A stretch of 54,057 nt of DNA from Paenibacillus sp. JCM 18996. GTDB lineage: Bacteria; Bacillota; Bacilli; Paenibacillales; NBRC-103111. Shown here one piece after another: positions 31,088-39,332 of this stretch. The stretch lies in NCBI GenBank assembly GCA_001313085.1, contig BBFE01000026.1:1-54057 (forward strand). Direction: 5' to 3'. Positions within the stretch are counted from its first letter, which is position 1; each line of letters begins with the position of its first letter. The notes below the pieces were generated by a model. The model did no database searches and was not told the origin of the DNA. It saw only the letters and a list, made by a program, of their open reading frames with translations. A program made the position numbers and the translations under genes.

Positions 31088-31364
31088 TTAAGAGAAGATC
31101 TCAACACCGGCTTTTATTTTCAAATCGCCGATCTCCTTCTCGAGCTGTTGAATCTTTCGCTTCATCCGGTACTGGCGGATAATGCCGACAAGTCCTATCA
31201 TCATGCCGCCCAGCAGCACCGAGCCCAGAATGACCAGTATGAGCGGAATCCTGGCGGAGCCGAACAAATAGTTGACCTGGACGGAGTCGACATTAATCAC
31301 CGCGAAAACGGCAGTAATCAGCGCAAAAAAGTAATATGACAATAATCGTCGATTGAGTCTTCAT
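31088..31364 (-). CDS. lapA: LapA family (DUF1049) membrane protein
   Basis: The repaired protein has about 91 residues, two membrane helices (IIVILLFALITAVFAVINV and IPLILVILGSVLLGGMMIGLVG) and a basic, helical C-terminal tail (RMKRKIQQLEKEIGDLKI). This is the standard shape of LapA/DUF1049 proteins. In enterobacteria LapA helps control lipopolysaccharide assembly. Its role in Gram-positives is unknown. GGGAGG sits 7 bases before ATG 31364. One break near 31334: T6 for T5 on the coding strand. Confidence 0.78.
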
Positions 31365-31384
31365 CAAATGCCTCCCTAGCAAAA

Positions 31385-31477
31385 TTACCCCACAAAGATA
31401 ACCCCACAAAGTGAAGTGAAGCTTCGAAGTTTAATCCGAGTACTTTGCGGGGAGCCCCGAAAGGTTACCCCACAAAG
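31385..31477. repeat. Three direct copies of a 13-base TTACCCCACAAAG element
   Basis: Copies are at 31385-31397, 31399-31411 (one mismatch) and 31465-31477. An inverted partial copy (CTTTGCGGGG) is at 31443-31452 and can pair with any of them. They lie upstream of the lapA start, between lapA and the pepF terminator, so they could be operator sites or parts of alternative hairpins. Confidence 0.6.
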
Positions 31478-31492
31478 CCTGCCGTTTTAAGT

Positions 31493-31532
31493 AAAAAAAG
31501 CGGGGCTCAGCCGTTACCGTCATAAGCCCCGC
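31493..31532 (-). terminator. Terminator after pepF
   Basis: GCGGGGCT pairs with GAGCCCCGC and seven T follow on the minus strand. Confidence 0.82.
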
Positions 31533-31542
31533 CGCTTCCGAA

Positions 31543-33343
31543 TTACTTGGTCAGCTCTTCCATTTGATTGATAATGCCTTCAAACACGCTCATCGCCTGC
31601 TTGATAGGCTCCGGACTGGACATATCGACACCGGCTTTTTTTGAGGATGTTAAGCGAATAATCGCTGCCGCCGCTGCTGAGGAAGCCAAGGTAGCGGTCC
31701 ACGGCAGGCTGCCCTTCTTCCAGGATCTGTTTGGAAAAGCTCGTCGCCGCCGAGAAGCCTGTCGCATATTTGTACACATAGAACGAAGTGTAGAAGTGGG
31801 GAATGCGCGCCCATTCCATTTCTATATCTTTGTCTACTGTCATTTCTTTACCATGATATTGAAGATTCAAATCATAATAAATTTGCGAAAGCTCTTGCGG
31901 TGTCAGGGAATCGCCTTTTTTTCCATTTTTTTCATGCGTAATCATCTCGAACTCGGCGAACATCGTCTGCCTGAATACCGTGGTACGGAAATCGTCCGCG
32001 TAGTGCGTCAACAAATACAGTTTTCCTTTAGGATCCGTGGTCTTTTTTTCAGCAAATAATTCATCAGCAGCGCTTCGTTGAGAGTGGACGCCACTTCGGC
32101 AAGGAAAATCGTGTACTGCGCGTAACGGTATTTTTTGATTCTCGTCGGACAAATACGAATGGATTGCGTGGCCCATTTCATGCGCCAGGGTAAACATGCT
32201 GTTGACGTTATCTTTATGGTTGAGCAGCACGTAAGTGGGTGCCGTATGCGCCCCAGCTGTAAGCGCCGCTTCGTTTGCCTTCATTCTCGTATATGTCGAT
32301 CCACTGGTCGTCAAAGCCTTCCTGCAGAATGCCCAAATATTTCTCGCCAAGCGGCTTCAGGCTTTCTTTTACCATTTCCTGCGCTTGCTTGTAGTCTACG
32401 CTCATTTTGTACTCTTCCACCAGCGGAGTGAACAGGTCGTACATATGCAGCTCGTCGACCTTGAGCAGCTTTTTTTTCCGCAGTGACATGTAGCGGTGCA
32501 GCAGTGGAAGCGCGTCGTGAATAGTGGAGATGAGGTTCGTGTACACTTCTTTCTTGATGTTGTCCCCGAACAGCGACATTTCCAGGACAGACGGGTAGTT
32601 GCGGGCTTTCGAGTAAAAAAATGTTCTTGTTGATATTGGAAGTCAACGTAGAGGCTAATGTGTTCTTCTGCTTCCGGTACGTGTCGTACATCGCGTGGAA
32701 AGCGTTCTTGCGCACTTCGCGGTCACGGCTTTCCAAAAAACTGGATGTAACTGCCGTGAGTCAATTCCACTTCCTTGCCTTCTTCGTTCTTCACTTTCGG
32801 AAATTTCATATCCGCGTTGTTGAGCATCCCGAATATCGTGCCCGGAGCCTGGGCCATAGTGCCCGCTTGCGCTAACAGCGCCTCTTCCGGCTTGGACAGG
32901 ACGTGCGGCTTCTGCCGGATCAATTCCTCCAATGAACGCTTATAAAAGCCCAACTCAGGCGATTCTACAAGCTTCTTCAACTGCTCGTCGGATAAGCTTA
33001 GAATTTCCGGAGAGATATAAGAAGTCGCTTCTCCGGCTTCCACGCTGAGCTTTTTTGGCTTTGTCGGACAGCGCCTGGTTGCCAGGCTCGGCATATCCTC
33101 GTGGTGCCTCATGTTCGCATATACGTAGAGCCTCTCCGTGTGCTGGGAAATTTCATCGTCCAGCTCGAAGCATTCCTTGATGCTGTTCGCGTTGTTCAAT
33201 TTGCCTTCGTACTGCTTTACTTTGGCCAGAAGCTGTTTGACCTCCTGGTATTCCTTGTCCCAAGCCCCTTGGTCTGCAAAGAGATCTTCGAGCTTCCAGC
33301 GGTGTTCTGCAGGCACATCTTTTCTGGCAACGGTTCCGTTCAT
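31543..33343 (-). CDS. pepF: Oligoendopeptidase F (M3B zinc metallopeptidase)
   Basis: Across repaired frames this is a 600-residue PepF. It starts at ATG 33343 (AGGAGGA five bases upstream), followed by DVPAEHRWKLEDLF. The zinc-binding site HEMGHAIHSY is encoded at about 32155-32184. Other family blocks are SEALLAQAG-like, SRDREVRKNAFHAMYDTY, RQTMFAEFE and YVYKYATGFSAA. PepF cleaves oligopeptides of roughly 7-17 residues in the cytoplasm. At least six indels interrupt the frame, nearly all at A/T runs (T8 32470-32477, T7 near 32041-32047, T7 31635-31641). An in-frame signal-like leader lies directly upstream and is listed separately. Confidence 0.85.
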
Positions 33344-33457
33344 TGGAGTCCTCCTATAGCTTGGTTTAATTTGGTTTCGGTCGGCAGCATATGTAAGAAA
33401 TGGGTTTAATGCGGCGGCCAGAAGGCCGGTTGTCACAATCAGAGGGATCCATCTCAT
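33344..33457 (-). other. Signal-like 38-codon leader frame directly upstream of and in frame with pepF
   Basis: ATG 33457 has its own AGGAG eight bases upstream and encodes a hydrophobic segment (IPLIVTTGLLAAALNPFLTYA) running straight into the pepF frame. Either pepF has two starts, giving an exported or membrane-tethered form, or this is a separate small membrane protein whose frame was altered by an indel. In the next frame it would end at a TGA overlapping the pepF ATG, a common coupling arrangement. Confidence 0.45.
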
Positions 33458-33574
33458 CTCGCACGCTCCTAAAGCATGGAAAATCCAAATTTCCCGTTAG
33501 TATGACCAATGTTACCAATTCTTATGATAGCAGAAAACAGCGTTTTGCCCAAATCTTTCCTTATCGTTTAGAGC

Positions 33575-33760
33575 TCACTGTGACATGGTAAAGAAGCTGT
33601 ACACAATGAATCCGAAGGCTAAAACGATCATCACCAATGCCAACAGCGCCATCGGCCTTTTTTGCGCGGTGAGGGATCGAGTCCTTTTTTTGAAAATAAG
33701 CACAAGCGCGAAAGCGAACGAAACAAGAATAAACGTTAAAAGGGTGCCTGAATTCGTCAT
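33575..33760 (-). CDS. Small membrane protein with two predicted helices (61 residues)
   Basis: The hydrophobic segments TLLTFILVSFAFALVLIF and PMALLALVMIVLAFGFIVYSF are joined by a basic loop (KKRTRSLTAQKR). The start at 33760 is set by GGAGG eight bases upstream, rather than the in-frame ATG at 33775. I do not recognise a family. It probably inserts as a hairpin with both ends outside. The A7 run in the loop may itself be miscounted, so the second half of the protein is less certain. Confidence 0.6.
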   Translation of the reverse strand: MTNSGTLLTFILVSFAFALVLIFKKRTRSLTAQKRPMALLALVMIVLAFGFIVYSFFTMSQ

Positions 33761-33837
33761 GGCGTTAACCTCCAACCGGGTCTTAGGGTTCCGGCTTTAA
33801 ATTTTCCATCCGGCAGCATGGGGTCTGACTACCCGAA

Positions 33838-33867
33838 GTGCAGCGCCGCAACGCGCGCCGTGAGAAC
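33838..33867. repeat. GC-rich dispersed repeat copy downstream of the TerC gene
   Basis: GTGCAGCGCCGCA here equals 23541-23553. The following CGCGCGCCGTGAGAACC resembles the units at 35804-35911. Confidence 0.5.
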
Positions 33868-34051
33868 CGCGTTTTGACGCCAGGGAGTAAGCCAGAGACA
33901 ATAATGCTATTGTATATGTACTTAACCAGTTTTCCAAACAGAACGCGCTTCCTAGTGCAGGAGTGCCGGGGGCCGCTCAAAGCCCGGAAAACAACCCGAA
34001 CATCTGTAGATCTCCGGGCGATAAGGCTAGCCTGCGGTTTGGCCGTACACA

Positions 34052-34568
34052 TCATTGTCCGGTTCCGATTTCACGAGTTACGGGAAACCTTTCTATGAGA
34101 CGGATGAACAGTGTGCTTCCCCATAGGACGATCGGCACGCTGACGAGCAATCCCAGCAGAACAAGGGTAAAGCTGCCGTGTGCAGCCCCCGCGACAGCGA
34201 TCACGTTATCCACTCCCATAGCTGCGTCTGCGATAATAATAGTCCGAATGGCTGCGCCCATGCTCTTCTTGGACGCGATGCTGTGATCCTTTTTGTCCAC
34301 GAGCAGTTTGTAAGCGATCCAGAGGAGCAGCAGGCCTCCCACAAGCATTAACCCGGGCAATTTCAGCAGATAGACGACGAGAAAAGTACCGATCGCCCTG
34401 ATCAGGATTGCACCGAGGGTTCCGTACAGCACGACTTTTTTTCTGCTGCTCCTTCGGCACATTTCTGGCCGCCATACCGATTACGATAGCATTATCGCCG
34501 GCAAGAACCAGATCGATAACAATAATACTGAGCAATGAAGACATAAAACCTTGAGATAACCAATCCAT
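34052..34568 (-). CDS. TerC family integral membrane protein, apparently C-terminally shortened
   Basis: The protein starts MDWLSQGFMSSLLSIIVIDL and has the TerC hallmarks DLVLAGDNAIVIGMAA, IIADAAMGVDNVIAVAGAAHG and VPIVLWGST. The acidic residues inside the membrane (Asp in LAGDNA and in MGVDNV) are those thought to bind manganese. It ends after about 172 residues at REIGTGQ, while YjbE/YkoY-type relatives continue 40 or more residues with further helices. No TerC-like sequence is visible downstream in any frame. A7 near 34437 (six expected) breaks the frame once. TerC proteins export Mn2+, which agrees with the manganese riboswitch upstream. Confidence 0.82.
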
Positions 34569-34674
34569 ACACGTTCACTCCTTCTTTTTTTTCTAGCCAT
34601 AAAGCATTTGCAGCTTCACTTGCGCTTGACTATAGCGCCCGCAAAACACCTTTTGAGCTGAAAGCGCCGAATAG

Positions 34675-34710
34675 AAAAAAGGGCCCAACCGCTGAAGCGG
34701 CAAGGCCCTG
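34675..34710 (-). terminator. Expression-platform terminator of the manganese riboswitch
   Basis: On the minus strand AGGGCC(TTG)CCGC pairs with GCGG(TTG)GGCCCT and six T follow. It lies between the aptamer and the TerC gene. Confidence 0.78.
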
Positions 34711-34719
34711 TAGAACAGA

Positions 34720-34835
34720 AAAGACCTTCACCACTCGCGATGGCAAAGGTCTTGCTAACAACGTTACGTTGCCAATAAAGCCGGGGCATATGCCCGAATT
34801 GACGACTTTACTGTAACAGCTACTCCTCTTTGAAA
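34720..34835 (-). ncRNA. yybP-ykoY manganese riboswitch
   Basis: Reading the minus strand, the 5' part AAAGAGGAGTAGC is the conserved opening. It is followed by a variable stem (GGGCATATGCCC), TTGGCAACGTAACG, and the distal AAGACCTTTGCC pairing with the late GGTGAAGGTCTT. This matches the yybP-ykoY class, which binds Mn2+ and raises expression of TerC/MntP-type exporters. A terminator and then the TerC gene follow, the textbook arrangement. Confidence 0.85.
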
Positions 34836-34902
34836 GGAATATTAAATTTCTGCTATTGTAACTATAGGCCATTCTCTTGTCAAGCAGCCTTGTCAGATTG
34901 TG

Positions 34903-35096
34903 TCAAATCTCGCGGAACGCATCCAGAATGGCTTCCCGCTCTTCTTCTCTGCCGGCGTATTTTTTTCTTTAGAGAATCTATGCTCGGCCCAATTCATCAT
35001 TTCCGGCCTGCTCAGAAAGGTTTGGGATTCCTCTCCCCACTGGTCGGATATCTCACGCAGGATAAAACGCGTACCGTTCACCTCAACGGTCATCAT
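34903..35096 (-). CDS. Conserved small protein of unknown function (about 63 residues)
   Basis: The repaired protein reads MTVEVNGTRFILREISDQW, then a WGEESQTFLSRPEMMNWAEHRF block and an acidic C-terminal helix ending DAFREI. A7 near 34964-34970 (five expected) shifts the frame in the last third, and TGA at 34903 closes the repaired frame. The first ATG is one of a tandem pair and has only a weak binding site. I do not recognise a family. The fold is probably alpha-helical and cytoplasmic. Confidence 0.55.
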
Positions 35097-35254
35097 ATTC
35101 CATTTATCATGCTTATAAATTTGATGTTTTTTTGATCATATCGAATACTCCAATCATCGGATAGTTACTATGGCAGCATTTGGTTGAATAATACCTTAAA
35201 GGTTAGAATAAATCAACAGATCCGAGGGATGATTTCAAAGGCCGGGCCCTGGAT

Positions 35255-35283
35255 TTGATTTATAAAATGCATGATGGTATAAT
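35255..35283 (+). promoter_or_regulatory. Promoter of the cold-shock gene
   Basis: TTGATT at 35255-35260 and TATAAT at 35278-35283, 17 bases apart. Confidence 0.75.
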
Positions 35284-35329
35284 GTCTTTACTCGTCATAG
35301 ATGACGATATTTTTTAGGAGGTTGTAAGT

Positions 35330-35527
35330 ATGAAAGGTTCAGTTAAATGGTTCAACGCAGAAAAGGGATATGGCTTTATCTCAGTTGAAGGTGGAGAAGA
35401 CGTATTCGTACATTTCTCCGCAATTCAAACCGAAGGATTCAAAACTCTTGATGAAGGTCAAGAAGTTGAATTCGACATCACCGATGGAAACCGTGGTCCT
35501 CAAGCAGCTAACGTAACTAAATTATAA
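35330..35527 (+). CDS. Cold-shock protein, CspA/CspB family
   Basis: This is an intact 65-residue single cold-shock domain with both RNA-binding motifs, KGYGFI (RNP1) and VFVHF (RNP2), and the [13 protein letters not shown] start. It binds single-stranded RNA and DNA and prevents mRNA secondary structure. TAGGAGG precedes the ATG. The transcript leader is only about 40 bases, shorter than the long leaders of some cold-inducible csp genes. Terminated at 35655. Confidence 0.93.
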   Translation: MKGSVKWFNAEKGYGFISVEGGEDVFVHFSAIQTEGFKTLDEGQEVEFDITDGNRGPQAANVTKL

Positions 35528-35654
35528 TAGAATAGCTTCCTTTGAAGTTATTCGGGGATGCCGGACGCTTTAAGCGAAAGTTTTTTTCTTGGACAATAAG
35601 ATTAACATCCAGCGCCATCGGATTATAATAAGTTAAATGAGCTAATAAACCGGA

Positions 35655-35690
35655 GACAGTTAGGAATTTTATTCCTAGCTGTCTTTTTTG
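35655..35690 (+). terminator. Terminator after the cold-shock gene
   Basis: GACAGTTAGGAA pairs with TTCCTAGCTGTC (one mismatch) and six T follow. Confidence 0.85.
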
Positions 35691-35803
35691 TTTTGAGCGG
35701 GCTCTGCGAGGAAACGGTGAAGACTAATGCTGGCAGCGGCGGGTGTGCAAGTGGATACCAGCGACAGAACTCGGGATTTATGCATGGGGTCTCGCCACCC
35801 GCC

Positions 35804-35911
35804 GAGCAATGACGCAATATGCGCCGAAAACCCGGCGAGCAGAAACGCAACGTGCGCCGACAACCCACGCCGGCGACCCGCTGAGCAGGGCGCAACGTGC
35901 GCCGGCAACCC
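35804..35911. repeat. Cluster of three 29-30 base GC-rich repeats
   Basis: Copies at 35804-35833, 35837-35866 and 35883-35911 share the pattern GAGCA, two to four variable bases, CGCAA, two bases, TGCGCCG, one or two bases, AACCC. Gaps are 3 and 16 bases, so this is not a CRISPR array. No gene with a binding site was found between the cold-shock terminator and the nitroreductase gene. Related single copies lie at 23541 and 33838. Confidence 0.7.
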
Positions 35912-36002
35912 GCTCCGGGAGAACCCCGCAATGGATAAACCGCTCAGCCAAACAGAGAACGCAGTTCACCTGTCTTCGAACGGCATATCGCTTAATTACA
36001 CA

Positions 36003-36654
36003 CTACTTCACGACCGTCAGGATCTCGTCCACTTCTTTTCGCGCCAGGCGTCCAGGCTGTTCCGCAGGATGGCCGAGAGCGATGACCATGTTGATCTGCT
36101 GCTCTTCGGGAATATTCAAGTATTCTGTCAAACGGTGCTGCGCAAGAAGGACGGGACCTGTCATCGGGCAGGTTGCGAGGCCTTTGGCATGAGCGGCCAG
36201 CATTAAGTTCTGGGAAGCCAGGCACGAGCTCTTGATGCCTTCTTCGGCCCATACTTCTTCTCCTACAAGCCCGATCGGTTCGAAAATTCTTTCCCGGAAC
36301 TTGGATTCGTACGGAGTGGCGAGACAGATTATCAGCACCGGGGCGCCGGAGAAGGCTGTAGCGTAGGGTCCGAACGATTTCAGCAGCAGCCGTCCCTCCC
36401 GCTTAGGCCTTTTTTTTCTTCGGCCTCGGCCGCTTTTTTTTCGCAGCTCTTCCCAGGTCATTTCTTCGATAGCTTTAATTTTCTCCGGGTTCATGACCGC
36501 CATGAAATGCCACGTTTGTGAATTCGTATCGCTTGGAGCGTATCTTGCACAGTCGATAATTTCACGGATATCCTCTACGGAAACTTCATCTTCGGTAAAT
36601 TTGCGGATGCTTCTTCGATCCAAAATAATATTTTTTAAAATCCAGGTAATTCAA
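36003..36654 (-). CDS. Nitroreductase family protein (FMN-dependent)
   Basis: About 215 residues with the nitroreductase pattern: DRRSIRKFTEDEVS at the N-terminus (FMN phosphate contact), CARYAPSDTNSQTWHF, then SSCLASQNLMLAAHAKGLATCPMTG and VIALGHPAEQP near the end. The enzyme reduces nitro or quinone compounds with NAD(P)H. The TTG at 36654 follows GAGGTGAG. T6 at 36631-36636 (five expected) separates this start from the rest. Two A8 runs (coding strand) near 36410-36438 sit in a variable loop and may add residues. Confidence 0.86.
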
Positions 36655-36716
36655 GATCTCACCTCATAGGCCAGTTTCAACACTTGGTACTAATACTTAA
36701 TCCTAATTATATGCGG

Positions 36717-36854
36717 TCACGCCGAAGAATTCAATTGATGGGAGAAGGAACTGTTTTTATAGACGGCATGTGTGAAAAGAAAGCCGGACATCGAAACAAA
36801 TGCCAGGCCGGAGACAACGAGATAAACTGCATAGGCACCCCACGTATCGAACAT
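36717..36854 (-). CDS. Small membrane peptide (45 residues) downstream of the MatE gene
   Basis: The ATG at 36854 has GGAGTGA seven bases upstream. The peptide is mostly one hydrophobic segment (YAVYLVVSGLAFVSMSGFLF) with a polar tail rich in Ser and Asn. It follows the MatE-family gene on the same strand after 25 bases, so the two are probably co-transcribed and the peptide may act with that transporter. I do not recognise a family. Confidence 0.6.
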   Translation of the reverse strand: MFDTWGAYAVYLVVSGLAFVSMSGFLFTHAVYKNSSFSHQLNSSA

Positions 36855-36878
36855 CTCTCTCTCACTCCATAATAGATG

Positions 36879-38208
36879 CTATAGGCTTGGGGACAACGGC
36901 TTTTGCGCGCTTCGGGCTGCGGACAGCAGCACATAAGCGACCACGGAAAGCTCTGCGGCCGTGCCGAGCGATTGGGCCAGCGCGCCGATCATCCCGTTCC
37001 AGCCGGGGGACAGGGAGACCAATATGAACAAGGTGATGAGCGTAACCAGCAGGTTGGCGGATTGGGACCAGAGCATGACCTTCGTGTCGCCTTTTAACAT
37101 CAGGAGCCGTTGCAAAAAATCAAGCCATGGAAACACGAGTGTGGTCAGCATAAAAACCCGGAGCGTATGAATGGAGGCCGCCATCAACCGTTCATTCACT
37201 CCCATTATATGTGTCATCAGCACGGACCAACCGGAGAGTAAGCCAAAGCCGCGATCAGAAAGGTAGGGATAAAGCCTGCAAACAAAGCGAACCGGGCAAC
37301 GGCCTTTTGATCCCGCAGGTAAAAAATTCAATACGATTTGATGGATGTAGGAGAAAAAAAGCTCAACACCAAATTCATCAGGGAGAAAGCAATCGCATAG
37401 GAAGCTATGGCGAGCTCGATTTGGGATGTTTTCCCCAGCATTGCGTTAATAGCAGGCCCGGACAGGACAGCCAGAAAGGAAGAAAGCAGCAGTGGCCTCA
37501 GAAACTCAAACACCTGCCTTCTGCGCTCGATCGCATGGCCGGCTTTTTTTCAAAGGGATTTCTTTTTGTAAAAGGAGCCTGCCTTCCAGGAAGCTGACCA
37601 AGCTTTCAACCATCATACCCGCCAAAAAAAATAACGGCGCCTGCATTTCCGGAATCAATCCCTCCCACAGCTATGTAATAATAAGAAATGCAGGCCATCA
37701 CCAATAACCGGATCACCATGCCTATCGTAAGCCATTTCGTTCTCATGTTGAAAATGATGATGCCCTGGTACAAGCAGCGGATACCGGAGAACAAGCTGAC
37801 AAACATCATGATTCGATAAACGTGGACGATAGGATCCAGCAGAGACGGGTTCACTCCGAAAATGCCTAAGAATATCCATTTTCCAAGCGGTGTGTACGAC
37901 ACAAGGGCCCCGAAAATAAGGAGGCAGGCGAACACATAGAAAGCGATGGAAGCCATGGCGCGAAAAGAAAGCCGGTCCCTCACCAGCGCCGAGCAGGTCT
38001 GTCGGATTAGGATCGCCGGCCGTTCCGTAATGCCAAGAAGGCTTAAAGCGATGGCGTAGGAGGCGATCACCGTTTCGGGGCTTGACGCTCTGGCCAGCGT
38101 AGAATTAATTATAACATGAGAAACGGTGACGAGTGTCGCTGAAACGCCCAAAGGCAGGAAGAAAGCGCTTAACTGTTTGAAGCTGACGGCATCACCCCGA
38201 TGAGGCAT
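36879..38208 (-). CDS. MatE/ANKH-like polytopic exporter
   Basis: A membrane protein of about 440 residues with roughly twelve helices, built as two similar halves. The first half shows AFFLPLGVSATLVTVSHVIINSTLARAS and RQTCSALVRDR, the second SYAIAFSLMNLVLSFF and FVFPWLDFLQRL-type segments. This is the pattern of Firmicute proteins annotated as multi antimicrobial extrusion or progressive-ankylosis-like. A precise substrate is not known. GGGAGG precedes the ATG. Breaks lie at about 37623 (A8), 37544 (T8), 37355 (A7), 37330 and 37235. Confidence 0.75.
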
Positions 38209-38363
38209 TGTACACCCCTCCCCCTGAATGCAAAGTTAAATAAAATTATACCATGAAATCGATTCTGAAATAGCGATAAAATAGGAAAGCAGTTAATCTA
38301 TTGGAACATATTATGATATAATGTCTTGAAGCGTTCTTTACCGGATTTGGAGGCGGGAGCAAG

Positions 38364-38682
38364 ATGACCTGGACATTCGAATATAATGAAAGATTGGGAA
38401 TCGAACTGCCTCATCTTGAACTGGAGTGGGAGGAATATTCGGACAACCAGCGCGAGCAAATTGTACTGCGGTGGGAAGAGATTCGGGGCGCCATTCCCGA
38501 GCAAATCTTGCAATTGGAAAAAAAAGATCGTCCTCAAACAAAATCAGCTGGAACAGGAGGAGAACTTTGCGGTTTCCTGCCTGTTAACTTATCAAATAGC
38601 CGATTTGGCCAGCGCAATCAACGACCTTCATCTATGGTTCCGGATCAATCAGGACCTTCAGCCGTCCGCATCGCACTACTGA
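38364..38682 (+). CDS. Conserved small protein of unknown function (about 105 residues)
   Basis: Acidic and mostly helical: TFEYNERLGIELPHLELEW, then REQIVLRWEEIRGAIPEQI, a coiled-coil-like stretch (QLEKKIVLKQNQLEQEE) and NDLHLWFRI near the end. A GGAGGCGGGAGC segment lies before the ATG. A8 at 38518-38525 (seven or four expected) shifts the frame after QLEK. It is the first of three close plus-strand genes ending with ytpB. I do not recognise the family. Repeated helices suggest a protein-binding role. Confidence 0.55.
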
Positions 38683-38740
38683 CACAACCTTTAAAACTTG
38701 ATAATTATGGGAATACTGGCGAGAGGAGGAAAGCCAAGGA

Positions 38741-39332
38741 ATGCAATCGATGCCCGCATTTATCGGGAAGCTGCTGGAACGCCGGCCTTCCCTCTATCCG
38801 AATGAAGAATGGGATGACATTCTGGATATCCAGATCCGCAAATATTCTCCCGAGCTGCGTACGGACCGGCCCGATGCCGGAGAGTTTTTTAAAAGCGTTC
38901 AAGGCCGGTTTGTATCTTTTAAATGAAAGCCTGGACGCTTCACACGTGTTATCCCAGGACTTGGAGCAGTCCACAGGAAGCTATTGGCACGGCATTATGC
39001 ATCGTATGGAAGGCGACTACAGCAACGCCAAGTATTGGTTTCGCACTGCCGGCCGCCATCCCATGCTGGAAGACCTTTGGATGCAGTCCCGGCCGATACT
39101 GCAACGGCACGAGACGTCTTCCCTCCAAAGCGTCAGGCTTCGCGGGCTGCTGGCTGAGATGGCGAAGACGGTACAGTGGGACCCGTATCTTATGACGGAC
39201 GCCGTGCAAGTGCAGGTGGGCATGGCCAGGGAAGCTGAAGGAGAAACCGTTTTACAGGAGCTGCAGGCGCTTGAAATCCGTCTGATGCTGGCGTATTCTT
39301 ATGAGCAATGCTGCGGAGGGAAATTGTTTTGA
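38741..39332 (+). CDS. Uncharacterised helical protein, translationally coupled to ytpB (about 196 residues)
   Basis: The protein is predicted all-helical, with motifs GKLLERRPSLYPNEEWDDIL, GSYWHGIMHRMEGDYSNAKYW and HPMLEDLW. The middle motif resembles a TPR-like hairpin. No signal peptide or membrane helix is present. AGAGGAGG precedes the ATG. T6 at 38885-38890 (five expected) breaks the frame once. Its TGA overlaps the TTG start of ytpB, so synthesis of both is linked and a role connected to YtpB or its terpene product is plausible. I do not recognise a named family. Confidence 0.65.

Noticed and set aside
33783..34055. Reading frame downstream of TerC as its missing C-terminus
   Set aside because: The frame gives a basic, non-membrane sequence containing the GC-rich repeat and no TerC features.
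35804..35911. CRISPR array
   Set aside because: Only three imperfect copies with gaps of 3 and 16 bases, and no cas genes in the window.
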